Assembly (NCBI GenBank): GCA_013397435.1
Contig: VZRG01000007.1
Coordinates: forward strand, 1,014,847-1,078,846
Reading direction: 5' to 3'
DNA: 64,000 bases
Source: Erythrocercus mccallii
Lineage: Eukaryota; Chordata; Aves; Passeriformes; Dicruridae
Shown: one piece after another, positions 36,477 to 49,297 of the stretch
Numbering within the stretch: position 1 is the first letter of the stretch
Layout of the letters: every line of letters starts with the position of its first letter
The notes under the pieces: generated by a model
What the model saw: the letters and a program-made list of their open reading frames with translations, nothing else
The model's database searches: none
What the model was told of the DNA's origin: nothing
Made by a program: the position numbers and the translations under genes

Positions 36477-39179
36477 CTGTGGACAGACAACAGTGTGAGT
36501 GACAGGGTGTTACAAATGATTTACAATCTTATTAATATACATCAATCTATCCTGCTATACTAAGGAGAAATCATAAACTTGGATAAAAATGGGATTATGA
36601 GTTGCTAAAACTAAATTAGAGTGGGCTAATTAGACAGCACTGCATATTGTTGTAAAACCATATATTCCACCATGGCTAAAATAGCAGCAAGCAACTTTCT
36701 GTCTGCAAAACCAGACTTTCATCTACTTAAAAGCTCTTCGAGAGAAAATTACAAAACAGCCAGGGACCTCTTTTTTGCTGATGCAAAGACACTGAAATGG
36801 ACTTTCATTCAGGCTCCAAGGCTGGCTGCTATTGGAGCAGGCAAAGTTCATGGCTTGCTCCATGATTCTGAAATGCTTGGAATGCTTTGCCACTCACTGA
36901 AGTATGGGTTTTTCTGTATCTATGTGCGACTTCACCTGTAATGAGCAAGAGAAAATAAAACAGATGTTAGAAAACTGCCTGTTATGGGAAATTCCACAGA
37001 ATGAGTCAACTCAAATAAAGAGCATTTTTCTTCCAGGATGTCCCTCCAGTAGCAACGATTCTTTTATATGGCAAGCAAGAAAACAGCACAATATACTAGG
37101 CTATATTTTTCTCCAGCCATTGTAAAATCAGACCATCAAATCTTTTAATCACAGAATTTAGAAAATAAGTTGTTTTCCCTCAGTTCTGGAGATAACTGCA
37201 GAGTCTTAGACAGACTTCTCAGAAGCTCTGCCAGTCTGCATTTTGGAAGCTGTCTTTGTTGAACCAACAGCTGAGGAAATTACAGACTCTGCTGCTACAG
37301 GCCAACCTGTACAGGGAAAAGAATTCCTGCAGGTTCAATTACAAAAGCTGCCCACACCGCATGAAGAGAGCTACAGACATCCCCTTTTTGGCTGAAGCTG
37401 TTGACATGAGCTTTACTGAAGTCCTAGTTTCGTAATGGCATTTTCATTTCAAAACCAACTCAGTTACTAAGGGATAGCATGAACAACACATTGGTACAAA
37501 AGCCAGCTCAGATGCACCTAGGAAAAACCTCTACTTACTTGCTAGGTGAGTCACCAGCCAGATTTTGTCTGGGCAAGAATAGAAAGAATAGGCCAGCGGA
37601 AAAAAATGACAAACTGCAGCAAAGGTTTGCTTGAACATTTTAGTGATGCTGCACAGCAGTTTTGCAGACTGCGCACGGGAAAGAGAAAATATGGGACTCC
37701 CAGGGCCAAAGGGCAGCCTGTCAGCTGAGAACCCTTGGATCAGGAGAACTCTCTTGCAACAAGCATGTCAAAGAGGTGCTCTGGGCACTCAGACTCTCCA
37801 AGCACCACAGCAACATTGTGTTGGCAGCAGCATGGCATGACACCTTTCTGCTGATGTCACAGTAGCAGCCATTCCTGGTTGGTTTGCAAGTTTATGCATG
37901 GCAACTGAATCTTCTGGAAAGCTAATGAAAAAAAGATTTCTGAAAGGATCCAAGAGTACAACACACCAAACAAGTATGCCCTGTACACAAATCCGAACAC
38001 TGAGAAGAAACAAGGACATGTAGGAACAAAAGTAAACATAACCTTTGGCCACTAATGCTTCCAAATAAGAATAGGAACGCTTCTTCCATCTTTGTTAGTT
38101 CTGAAAATAAGCAACAAAGAAAAGTCAAAATTTCAGTGACATTTAGGGGACAGAAGGAGAAACCAAATTCATTTTAGGAGTATTCCACAAGGTGGAATGG
38201 TTTCAGCTTACTTCTTGCCCACTTTGATGTTGAACTTTACTCTGACTATGGAGCCTGACATCCCTTTGTTGCAACAAGATGTACCCCCTGACATAAAGCC
38301 CCTACATTTCTGATTGCTAACTCATTCTTTGGAATCTTAACATTTGAGAACATCCAGGACTGCCAGATTCTGCTCCAGGTTTGCTCTGTGGGAGCTCTGT
38401 AGCAGCCTGGCCCACTGCCCCTGGAATGCCCTGCAAATGTCAAGCCCAAAGAAAGCGGGTTTAGAATAGTTAAAAGCTGCAGCCTCACAGATCATTACCA
38501 AGATCCCATGCTACCTTGTAAAATGACTTGCAGACATTTTGGTCATCTGCTTCATGCCTAGACTGGCTGGAGAGCCATGGGTGCTTCCATGGCAAGCAAT
38601 GGCCCTGCAGAAAGCAGAAACAGCAGGTAAAGGGAAATGGAATCCCTTTGGTGATTCCTACGTAACAGGCATTGGAGTTCAAAGAGAGAGGATTCTTTCA
38701 AACCTGCCTGTGGTATACAGGGATAAAAGCTGTGGAGTCACTTGCCCTTTAGCCTGAAAATTCAGTGGAGTAAAAGAGCAAGGGTCTAGAATCCCAGTGC
38801 TGTTGAAGTCCTTTGAGTGGACATTCCACAGTGGACATTTTTAATTAATTGTACCATTGTGAATTATTGTGCTCTTTGGAATAACTGTACTGTTTTGAAG
38901 GTGGCTGTGATTTTGAGTCATGTGTCTTACTCTACAGCTGTGAAGTGTGAGTGGAAAATGTCTGTTTGAACAGGGAGTGAGGTCAGTTTTGTAAAAACAA
39001 GGATCAGCAGTTAGTGCACTAAGGATTCCTGCTCTGGGCTCTCCCTGAATTGTTTCTTCTTAAGAATCATTTGCAAAGGACTTTGAGGACCTCAGACAAC
39101 CTAAGCTTACTGATATCTCTCATCCTCTATTTTATGTAATGGTAAATGCTCTCTAATCACTTAACATCTTTGTAAAATT

Positions 39180-39425
39180 GTGGTGCCCAAAACTGCCCCC
39201 AGGACTCAGGGTGAGGCTGCCCCAGTGAAGAGCAGAGCAGGACAATCCCCTCCCTTGCCCAGCTGGCGATGCTGTGCCCTCACATTCAACTTGCCATCAA
39301 CCAGAACCCCCCAGATCCCTTTCCACAGCACTTCCCACCAGCCTCTCATTCCCCAGTTTGTCCATACATCCAGGGTTGTCCCATACCAGATGCAGAATCT
39401 GACACTTGTCTTTGTTAAACTTCAT
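39180..39425 (-). mobile_element. CR1 LINE reverse-transcriptase region fragment
   Basis: On the minus strand it decodes to a decayed CR1 RT C-terminal segment: MKFNKDKCQILHL, then LGNERLVGSAVERDLG, like the FNKAKCKVLHLG and AEKDLGVL motifs of CR1. An in-frame stop and truncation make it inactive. Confidence 0.75.
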
Positions 39426-39462
39426 ACATTCTGTTTTTAAATGTGTTCTTTTAAAACTTCAT

Positions 39463-39490
39463 TGTTTTGTTTTGTTTTGATTTGTTTTGG
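39463..39490. repeat. (TTTTG)n short tandem repeat
   Basis: About five TTTTG units, next to the CR1 fragment. Confidence 0.85.
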
Positions 39491-40764
39491 TGAGTGGAGA
39501 GTTTTGTTGTCTTTTTTGTTTGCCATTAAGATTCCAAACCCTGCTGCATCCCACTAGACAGAGATGTAAGTGAAGACTCAGCTTGACGCTAGACTTAAAT
39601 ATCAACAAAGCAATGGCATCAATGATCAAAAGAGATCAAACCCTCAAAGAGCAGAACTGGAGCTCATAGCCATTTCTTTTAAGGATTAGCTGAATGTGAC
39701 CTGAGACTTGGCTGGGCCCTTGGCTTAAGTTTAGCCAGAAAAATTTCCTGTCAATGGAGCAAACCAGAAAAAAAGCAGGATAAGCAATTTAAAAAGCCCC
39801 AACAAAACCCAAAGAAAGAAGCTGTGGAGTCAGAAACAGTCATGTAAATATTCCTGAGTAATGACAACCAAAAAATAACCAAATTCCCCAGAGAAATGCA
39901 GACGGTCAGAAGATGGACACCTGGTAAGATCAAGGATTGACCCACTCCAACAGAAGGTGGGGAGTACCTCATACCTGCACCGGGCTGGTGAGCATATTAA
40001 TGCTCAGGCCAGCAGCAGGTTACTCCCAGCTGTCCACTCTGTGCCTTAGCCAGCAGGAAGGATCACTGCCCTAAACATGACCATAAATTGTGTATACTCC
40101 TGTGCATACTCCTGCCTTCCAGTGACAACAAGTGGTTAAGGATACAGTGACCTGGAGATAAAAGCGACCTGGAGAGCTGAGGTTTTTAAACACAAAGCAT
40201 TCCTGATCTCACACCTTTTCCACCTTGCAAAACACACACAGAGCTCATTTCTATTTATCTTACAAAACCCAGCCAGCAGCCCCATTAATTTCCTTGCTTA
40301 TTCCAAGTAATGTTTCTGCTGCAATGACTCCAGTTAGCACCATGCAACAGGTTTGAAACAGGGCACAAAGAGCTTGTCTTCTATTGTAAAAAAGAACTAT
40401 TCTCAAACGAGCAAAGGATATTTCTTCTTTTTTCTTTTTTTTTATGGGGGGTTGGCAAGGGGATCGGTGGGGGTGTGGGAGGGAGAGTGAGTGGGCGGGG
40501 AATGTGACCATTTCACTGCTGCAGAAAATAAAAAAAAGTTGTAATATGCGAGACCCACAACAGTGCCATTACTTGGACTCGCTTCCAGGACACAGGTTGC
40601 AGCCTCGGATAAGCCTCAGTCCAAACTCTTTACATTGTCAAAGCCGGACTTATGACCTAGTTCCTTGTCCAGGCTTTGAACCTCTGCATTGAACCGATAT
40701 CCCAGCTACAAGCACTGCCAACGAGGCAGTCCGAAACTACCAAAGTTTTACCAGCAGCCCGCAC

Positions 40765-40960
40765 AGACTTACCGCGGCCGCCACCTCAGCATAAGCCAGC
40801 GTACGGAATTCCTCATCATTCGCCTGCACGCGGAAGACTAAAAATTCCCTGTTAGGAATTAGTCCCTTCAGCACCGCGGACAGCGGCGGCGGCGGCGGGG
40901 GGTCCCGGCGGGGTCCCGGTGCCCGGCCGGGCCAGGGCCGAGCTGGCGGAGCCTGTTAGC
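40765..40960 (-). promoter_or_regulatory. CpG-rich 5' region of PAK3L
   Basis: About 200 bases of strongly CpG-rich sequence, including a GCG run, in otherwise AT-rich surroundings, coinciding with the candidate first exon and its donor. Probable promoter. No TATA box identified. Confidence 0.5.
40773..40955 (-). CDS. Candidate PAK3L exon 1 (GC-rich, start codon unresolved)
   Basis: A good donor (GCGGCCGCG then GTAAGT at 40772) ends a frame that stays open for 61 codons back to a TAA at 40958-40956. Its 3' part reads EFLVFRVQANDEEFRTLAYA and joins exon 2 in phase 0, in frame with the kinase. There is no ATG in this frame. The two ATGs in the exon (40819 and 40816) are in another frame that stops in exon 3. 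The exon may be 5' UTR with an unseen start exon, may use a non-AUG start, or the start may have been lost. Confidence 0.4.
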
Positions 40961-42579
40961 AAACTGCAGCCCGATATCCCACTTCTCCTTTGTGGGAGGG
41001 GAAAGAATCCCCTCCTTTCCCGATCAGTTCTGTACCTCAATGCTCACTGCTTCTTTCGTGCCCTTACAACCAGATCCAGAAGTATTGCAAAGCTGACTTA
41101 AAAAGCTGTGAACGGGAAATTACCTCTGTAATTGTTCAACATTTTGTTGTTGTCTCCGTGTCTCTACCTGTATTTTCTTCTTGATTTTTCGTGCAGGGAA
41201 GTCAGTTTCAGCACAAAGTAGCAAGTTAGATTAAAAAAAGTCTCACTCTCCAGGGATGTTGCTTGATAAGGAAGGCCCTTCCATAAGCATGAGAAGAAAG
41301 GACTGGAAATAAAAAGTATTAGCCTTTCTTATATAGAAGAACGTTGTCTCCCCATTTTCATCAGTTTCCATGTGTAGAAAGCTCAACTTAAATATTCATT
41401 TGCAAAAAGAGAATACTTAAAATTGAAGGAGTAAAAGTATTAGTGATGTACAGTATTATAGGACTGAAATACAGGCATGAAATTTTAAGAAATGCAAAGC
41501 AATTTGATGGCCCAACATGAAGCCAAATTAGACACAGGCACTGTATTTGCATCTTTATCTGTACTATCCTATGTGTGGTTTTATTTCCTCATGGCATCAC
41601 AGCAGGCTTGAAATATGGAATTTCCATACAGTCCTTTCATTTATCTACAGACCCCTCCTACAGAGGCCCTGCTCAAACAGCCAAAGAATAACATAAAATT
41701 TGTTCCCAAGCTGGACCATCTCAGAATTTAAACAGGCACATGACAAATACTCAGTTTTGATGAATCACCAGTTAAAATCTGCCTTACAATCATGAGGCCA
41801 ATGTAACAGCAGATAATGCAATGTAAATACTATCACAGATGTTTGACTCTGCCTCCACTCCTGGCTCATCCACCAAAACAGTGGGCTTCTCCCATTGATG
41901 CCAGGTGAGATGAGGCTGGGGCTCCCTAACAGGAAGCAAGCAGGATTTTGAAGAAAGAACTGTTTTCAATAATAGTCAGAGAGTTGGAAGACCAAAAGAA
42001 AGGAGTTGAAAGCAGGGCACTTTCCTTTTGAAGTGTAAATGCCTAACACTTCCAAGCCTACATGTGACTGATTTTAGACACACTCACTCACAATCCACCT
42101 GAGAATACTGATGACAAATTGGTAGCAGCCACCACTCACAGAACGAGGTGAGACAGCAATATGTTTTCTTATGAAAATAAGCATAAAAATGGCTTTGCCA
42201 CCTGTATTCACATACAGCCAAAGTGTGGCCAAAGTCTGTTGAATTACAGAGGGTCGCTCTTACTGTACTGCTCTCTGGTAAGAGGCACTGGAAAGGGAGA
42301 AGTGGAAACCACTGGAGCAACAGTCGCATAAATGTAGTGCACAGTTCTGCAGGCTTGCAGGGGAAAATTCAGACTTGCTTGTACTTCCAGCAGCTTTAAG
42401 CTGCATGGTGTTGAATCTGGATCAGGACAAACTGTAGAAGCCTCGCCAAGGCTTTCGCACTAGCAGTTTCTCAACAGCTTTGTCACTGTTGGTATCCAAA
42501 GCAGTGAGCTTGGCTATGCACATATGGGCTGGAACAACAGCTCTGGATAGCAGGGAGGGAATTCTCAAGGCAATAATGT

Positions 42580-42651
42580 AACTTCTACATATTTTGCACA
42601 TATATTCTACATATATGCACATACTTCTACATATATTGCATATATATGATG
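42580..42651. repeat. AT-rich tandem repeat of about 19-23 bp, three units
   Basis: Three imperfect copies of a unit built from CTTCTACATAT and TGCACATAT blocks. Confidence 0.7.
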
Positions 42652-45171
42652 AAAAGATTTAAGCTAGCCAACGTAATTATTTAAGAATTTAAGATTTCAG
42701 GATAGCTTATGCCTTGATTTTGTTTGAAAGCAGAAGACAAAGAAGTAGCATCGCTTGGTGCTTTTACTCCGAAAAAAGCTAGAAGCAACAGAGGAATTAC
42801 GTGGCTTTTAAACATATAATACACAACAAACTGCAAATGTAAGCCTGTGCTTGGGAACAAAAAATAGGAGAAAAATACACTATGTTGAGCCTTTAGAGCA
42901 TAAGAAAGCAAGAGCATCTTGGAAAAAAAGGAATGCTAATTAGAAAACAAATATATCTCACAGTTCAAGGAGTCTAGTCCTGATTTGCTATAAATAGAAG
43001 GAATTTTTGATCTATAGTAGTGCATGTTTTGTTTCTCAGATTTAGTCAGCGGTGGAAGAAGGAGAATTTGGATTTCTACTCTTCCTTTGCAACCCTTTTG
43101 AAATGTTTCTCATGAAGGAAGTATTGAGCATCTAACTGAATCTCAAGGAGACCATATCCTACAGTTCTGAAAAATGATGTTTCAGTAGAAACCATAAATT
43201 ATCCTGACATGTTTTTCTTTCTGGAAAACAGCTGCATCCTGAAGCTCCTGGAAATCCCAGGGAGGATGGGCCAAAATCATGGTTTTAATGAAAGGATTAT
43301 AAGAATGCGCTTCCCATGATCCCACAAGCTCCCCTGCCCTTGACTCCCCTGCAGCAGTCTGAGATGGAAAAGCTGTGCCACGCTGTGCCAGCTACATACA
43401 GCAGTTTTTGTTAGGAAGTTTTTCTACTGATGTAATCTGGAACAGACCATATCAGGCCAGATCAGTCTTAAACCCCTTGTATCATGATCCTGGATAAAAA
43501 ATTTACAGGCTGCCCTTTACAGGCTACAACCTGGAAGGCCTGTGCTTTCACATGTCAGCTGAAAGCACAGGATGGATGTCCAATGGGCAACAGCCTCCCC
43601 CTCCAGCCAGAACCTGTTCCTGCTCCTAATCCTATCTGATTCCTGCTCTCACCTTGCCTCAGAAAGTTCTCAGCTTTCTGCTGGGTCTTATACACAAACC
43701 AAACCAAAACCACCCTGCAAAGAGCTGGAAAGATTCTTGACCTACACTATGGCCTCAAGCCCCAACGCTGCAACAGTTTCCAATGCCAGGGGCCAACGCA
43801 GCAGATGTCCCCTGCAGCATTCCCAGAATGGGGAACTGGGAGATCTCAACTTCCCAGGCCCTTCACTCCAACTTGCTCTTTGACACTGACATCTTGTGAC
43901 CAACTGTGCATTTGACAACTCGCTCTGATGGAGATGGGATCCTCATTTCAAGGAGATGCTCATTCCATGTTATATCTCTTTTTTTCCCTGTAAGATCAGT
44001 GGATCTCTTCACAGGCCAAAGGATCAGAGTAAAGACAAATTAAGACGAGACAAATCCACTCAGGCATTGAAGTGTAAACAGACAATGCTGGGAAATCTGT
44101 ATTTCCATCTGATTCCACTAACCCCCAGAACAACCCCCAAAATGAAAACCATGCTTCCAGTGACTCGTGCACAGTACCACTAGCACAACTGCTCCTCCAC
44201 ACATCCCTCACCAGCACCTTTGCTGAGATAAACACAGTTCCTCTTCTTCTCTGCCACCTGCTTAAGATGCATCCTTCAATACTTGCCTCTCAGAGCTAGC
44301 CATGCTCTGAACTTCACCATGTTTAATTGTCCTGTACAGGAGGTAGGACATTCTGTCACCTGTACAAAAAGTGAAAAACTATTTTTGAAAAAGTAAGGTA
44401 TTCTAGCAGTCACTATCAAGGTTCTGTTACATCCAGCCTGTTACATGAAAGCTATCAGCACCCTGTAGGGTTGGCACTGGTAAGACAAGGTTTGCACACA
44501 GAAAACACTGGAATGTGACTGCTGAAAGTTCTGAAGTTTATTCCATTTTCATTTACCAATAAATTCCATGAAAGCATTCTATAGGTGTATATTTAATCTG
44601 AAGAAAAGAGAAAGATATAAACTACAGTTTAGATATGAACTACACTTAACAGAGTTGTACTGGATAGGTGGTCATCCCAATTTAGGATGTAACTTCACAG
44701 ACGTGTGAAGTAATCTCATTATCCATTGGTTCTTACAATGCAGAACTCTAAGGAAAACATAGTAAGGGTCAGCATTCAGGCCACCTACCTCAGTGAGTAC
44801 ATACTTTCTGACATGTTCTCTGCTCTTCCTGGCACCAACTTACACATCACTGAACTACCACACCTATACCAGTAAATTAGGCATGTCTGGGATATTCCTA
44901 GGCACTCAGGCCAACCAATGTGGAGGTGCTTGTGCCTATGCTAATAAATTCTCTCATTCTCCAAGCAGGCTGGCTGTACACAAACAGCTTCCAAGAACAT
45001 GCCAGCTGCAGAAGAATGTTCAGAAGTCCTTGGAAGTGCTCTGTTTGGCACAGGTCAGCATTGTGCCAGCCAGCATCTCAGTTTACTGAGAATCACATTC
45101 CTTTTCCTGGGCCCTGGTTAACTTACTACCATAAATGCTACCCAAAGCCTCCCAGCAGAGAGTGTCTAAGT

Positions 45172-45515
45172 ATGCTTGATACGGCAAAAGGACAGGATGC
45201 TATCCAGAGGGATCCCCTTACTTTGCGGTGGTGGTTTCACCTGAAACACTGTGTGCAGCTCTAGAATCCTGTGCCTTTCTTGGAGCACAGGAAAGACATG
45301 GACCTGTCACAGCAACTACAGAGGAGGGCAACAGGAATGATGGGACTAAAACATCTGTCCTTTGAAGAAAGGCTGAGAGAGTGGGAATTTGTCAGCCCGC
45401 AGAAGTCTCTAGGGTCACTTATTGCAGCCTTTTAACATATGAAGGGGTCTTGTAAGAAAGATGGAGAGAGAATTTTTACCAAGGCTGGTAGTGACAGAAC
45501 AAGGGGTAACAGAGA
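45172..45515 (+). mobile_element. CR1 LINE fragment with internal deletion
   Basis: The 5' part decodes to AKGQDAIQRDPL, like the GRDAIQRDLDRL motif of CR1 RT. It jumps directly to the GTGCAGCTCT...GAGCACAGGAAAGACATGG segment and continues into the conserved 3' region (AGAAAGGCTGAGAGAGTGGG). The true 3' terminus is missing. Confidence 0.78.
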
Positions 45516-48500
45516 ACCAAGAACTAAGAAGCAGGTCCCTGAAAAAAAAAAAGAAAAGGCAAGAGAAAAGGCAAAAAAGTGACTCAGACAGACACTCAAA
45601 ACCATTGTAGCCAAACAAGAGAGTAGTACAGGAATCAATAGTATTTATATTACTGTGACTTAGCATATTTCATTAACTTACAAGAATTTAATAGTATTGA
45701 AGGGGAACATTTTCACATCAAACTTCCTATCATCTTTCTACAATGATGACTGAAAATTATTGAAAAGTATTCTAAAATGAGCATCATAATACATGAATCA
45801 ACCACTGAGCAAAAAATGATGAGTTCTACAGGTGTCTCTCTTGCTCTAAATAGTTTTTAGATTTAGGTGAAATGCAAATCAGGATGGATATTTTAAGCAT
45901 TGTTTTGAGGTTCACTGAAGTGATTTACATGAAGATTATGTGCAAGGCAACTCAGCATCATGTGAAAGTTCAGCTATTATGCAAACAAGATAACCAAGGC
46001 TGACAAAAAAACTACCAGAAAAATCATTCAAAACACTTGCGTGACACTGTACCACCTTAAATCCTCAAATTTACTCTTCGAGTTCTTGCTGTGTGAGTTT
46101 GTGGTTGTCCCAGCTGCCTGCCTGTGTCAACTCACAGCCTGTGAAAGGCCAAGTAGGTCCACATTTACTTTTGAGACTGTAATACATTTTAATAGCAGAA
46201 GTTATACCTATATAGCTTAGTCTGACATGCCTTACCATTTTCATTATTTTTGTGGAAGAACACTGGCTTTTTCTTTTTTGATATTTACTGCTGAATATGC
46301 CTCTTCTAAGACCAACAGTTGTATCCCACAGAATGTGCGGAATGGGGTACAGGATTACTAGTGTCTAGGCTACCTTTTGAAGGAGAAAAGTACAGTGTGA
46401 TACAAGGAGAGATTTCCACAGTCCACAACTTAATGATGTTGGAGAACACTGTGAAGACTTTAAGGTAGCCACTGGCAACTTAAACCAACAGGAAAAACAC
46501 TTACTGAATGTTCTTGAGGAGAAGCATATTTAAGAACTACAATCGTGTGCTTGTTCCAGGTCTGCCAACAGTGATGTTAACACCTTATCAGGATATGAAA
46601 GCACAGCATGCACAAAAAGTGATCCACTAACCAGTGTGCACTTATTCCTGTGTTTTTCTGCAGCACAGCAGATGTTATCAGGTGGAAATGTCTTTTACCC
46701 AGAAACTACACCATAGGTGCTCTCTGAGGCCTCATGCTTTCCGGGCCCTCCAGTGTGTCTGTGGACGAGGGATTGGTATGGCCAATTTCTCAGAATCAGA
46801 CAAGCTGCAAGACACCTGTGCCATTCACTTTTCTATGCATCTAATCCATAGATGACCATATTCTAGGCTGTATTCCACCTGCCTTCTGCCTAGAGACCCT
46901 CCTGGCAAAGAGGAGAGTGTTCCTGTTATTAACTTATGTAAGAAATGAGCACTCAGCAAAAGGTGGCAGTGCTGTTACCAGCAGCGCTTAGCCCAGAGGA
47001 TTTTCAGCTTCACATGGTCAGTCCCACAGATAAGCAGCCTTTTAGAGAGCAGGAAGGAATCCCTTGGAAGAGCTGCACAGCTGGCACACTCTTCCAAGAG
47101 CCCAGCATATTTCACACGTTGCATGGAGCTGGCACCCCAGCTGGTCTATGATGAATCACACGTCTGCTCAGTCTGCCATTTGCAGCTCTATATTTGCTGT
47201 GCCATCCTGTGCAACCCTAATCTAGGAAGACAGGCTGGTTTGAAGCCAGACCAGACCATGCTCTTTTGCCAAGGCCCTGTTTGTCTAGTGGGACATGCCT
47301 AAGATCCATCCGGGCTTCCAGTGTTGTAACTACCCACACAATGAACCGACAATTCAGCAAATTTCTCAGTCAGGCTGTCCTTGGCTGAATAGGGATCACA
47401 GGGGTTCTGCCTTCCAGGCTTTCTTCCTCCAGTTCAAATAAGTAATAATAAACCCACCTCCCCTATATTTGCACTATTTGCACTTTCTTTTCACTGTCTG
47501 GCAGGATGTTGGTACTTGGCACCTTTGACTGCCTAGCAAATTTACTGATCTCCTTTTTCAGTTGGTTAGCCTGGACAGACAGAAACCACAACAACCATAA
47601 AACTCATTATGAAAGAAAGAGCATTTAATTAAGCAGACAAAAGCAATACTGACACCACTTCCCCATTTTACACACTCACTTTTTCTGCAAGCTATTTTAA
47701 CCAGTTTAGCAATGGCCTAGACAATGTCATGAAGAATTAGGCCTGACAGTACTCCTCTACCTTGACAGATCACTGTCAGTTGGAAAATCTCCAACATAAA
47801 TTTAAAAAAAAATCCCATGGCTTACAATAGCCACTCTCTCTCTTATAAACTCAGAGGACAAAGACAGTAAATATTTCACACACCAAGATGATATTCAAAT
47901 GAAGGATTGAATTAAACAGTGAACAAGACTCTAAATAAAAACCTTCCAAACTCTTAATTTTTCCCACTGAGAACATGGAGTGTCCAATCTGATTACGTGC
48001 TATCATCAAATTATTGAATATCAACGTTAATCAGACTAACATTTGTATCAATACCAAAACCAGGCAGGATCGGGATCACTATTTTGGCAGGATCCAGACA
48101 GCTTTAATTTGGTTCAGATCAGGTCCCGCTCCATTCTCGTGATATGCCAAGTAAGTTAAAAAACTGCTCCTGTATCAGCTGTTGTATTTTCAAGATAACT
48201 TTTGTGGCAGCTGAGTTCAGGAAAGGCACTGACTTCTAGGCTATGACTTAAGAATGCAGAAGACAGCAGGCCTTTTACTGGTTTTTTTTCAACCTACAGA
48301 CCACTTACAAATGCCAAATGGCAACTGATCCAACATTAGCCTTTCAGAGCAATGCAACATCTTAATCATCTAAAATTGGGGAGTTTATATTTTAAGCTTG
48401 CACTTCAAAACCTTGACGATACTTATCATAAGCTACTGCTACTCTTTTACAGTGTAACTGCCCACACTGAACTTAGCAGTGCTTTATACTTACAGCCTAC

Positions 48501-49080
48501 TAATTCCAAAGTCAGAAGTTTTGTAAAAACGAAAATAATTGTCCCATGAGCCCATAAGCAGCTGTGATTTGCTCAAGCATGGGGACAGACTGGTAACTCT
48601 AGCACCAAAAGCCCAGGTTTTAGCGCCGTCTTGTTGCACCCTAGACGTTCACCAGACAGGGCATCGGGACAACCACGCACAGAAATTGTGCCGCGACACC
48701 TTCCCGTGCAGGCACGGCGCTACCGGCGGGCTCGCTGCACCACACCCTCCCCAGCCCCTGCGGGAGCTCCCAAGGGCTATGCCTCCACGCCACCCTTCCC
48801 TAATTTAAATGCAGCAATTTACCTAAATCCTACTCTCACACAGCAAGACTTTAAGAAGCCCCAGCACCGCCCTCCGGCTGCTCTCACCTCCCCCCGCCTC
48901 CGCGCGGAGAAAGACCCGCCTCGCTGCACGCGGCGCGCCCTCACAGGCTGCTGCGGGCCGCTGGCCCCGCCCCTCGGCGCCCGTCCGCCAATCCCGAAGG
49001 GCGATGTGGCTGCACTCTCTCGGGGCGGGACTGCCCCGACCCTCCTGCTTCCCGCCCCTGGAGCAGCCGCGCGCACCACG

Positions 49081-49099
49081 CGTGGCGGGCCGCGGTTGG
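49081..49099 (-). promoter_or_regulatory. ERSE-like element 1 (CCAAC-N9-CCACG)
   Basis: On the minus strand it reads CCAAC, nine GC-rich bases, CCACG: one mismatch to the ER stress response element CCAAT-N9-CCACG bound by NF-Y and ATF6/XBP1. About 350 bases upstream of the PDIA4 ATG. Confidence 0.4.
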
Positions 49100-49297
49100 C
49101 GGCTCCGCGGCGGCCAATGGCGGGGCGGCACCTCAGAGCGGCCGGGCGCTTCTGCGCAAGGCGGCGCCGCTGCTTTTCCGCCGCCACTCCGGCCGATGGC
49201 GCCCGTGTCCCGCTGCGGTGCCGCGGCCGCTCCAGCCGGGAGTCCCCGGGGGCGCCGCGGAACCCGCGGAACCCGAACACCCCGCGTCGGCGGCCCT

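Larger units (their letters stand above)
36477..40772 (-). other. PAK3L intron 1 (4.3 kb, model dependent)
   Basis: No CRIB-type exon recognised. It contains a minus-strand CR1 fragment (39180-39425) and a (TTTTG)n run. An acceptor-like site followed by an ATG at 38076 (MEEAFLFLFGS) would leave in the wrong phase for exon 2. The plus-strand ORF at 36672-36941 has no known domain. Confidence 0.5.
40990..48600. other. Intergenic region between PAK3L and PDIA4
   Basis: Head-to-head spacer of about 8 kb between the minus-strand PAK3L and plus-strand PDIA4. It contains an AT-rich tandem repeat (42580-42651) and a CR1 fragment (45172-45515). Several ORFs of about 70-110 codons (43572-43883, 44920-45264, 46634-46855) show no recognisable protein family, apart from CR1 in the second. 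Confidence 0.65.

Noticed and set aside
36672..36941. Plus-strand 89-codon ORF
   Set aside because: No domain, no splice context, antisense within a PAK3L intron; likely chance.
38041..38096. Acceptor-like site followed by an ATG (MEEAFLFLFGS) as the PAK3L start exon
   Set aside because: Its only nearby donor (GTTATG) is weak and leaves in phase 2, which is incompatible with phase-0 exon 2.
38485..38682. Minus-strand 65-codon ORF as an alternative PAK3L start exon
   Set aside because: A phase-0 GT exists after FYK, but the donor (GTAGCA) is poor and the peptide has no PAK similarity; kept only as a remote possibility.
43572..43883. Plus-strand 103-codon ORF in the intergenic region
   Set aside because: Composition is not convincing, no homologue recognised, no promoter or splice signals.
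49114..49132. Third CCAAT-N9 motif as an ERSE
   Set aside because: The second half (GCACC) has two mismatches to CCACG; treated as a plain CCAAT box.
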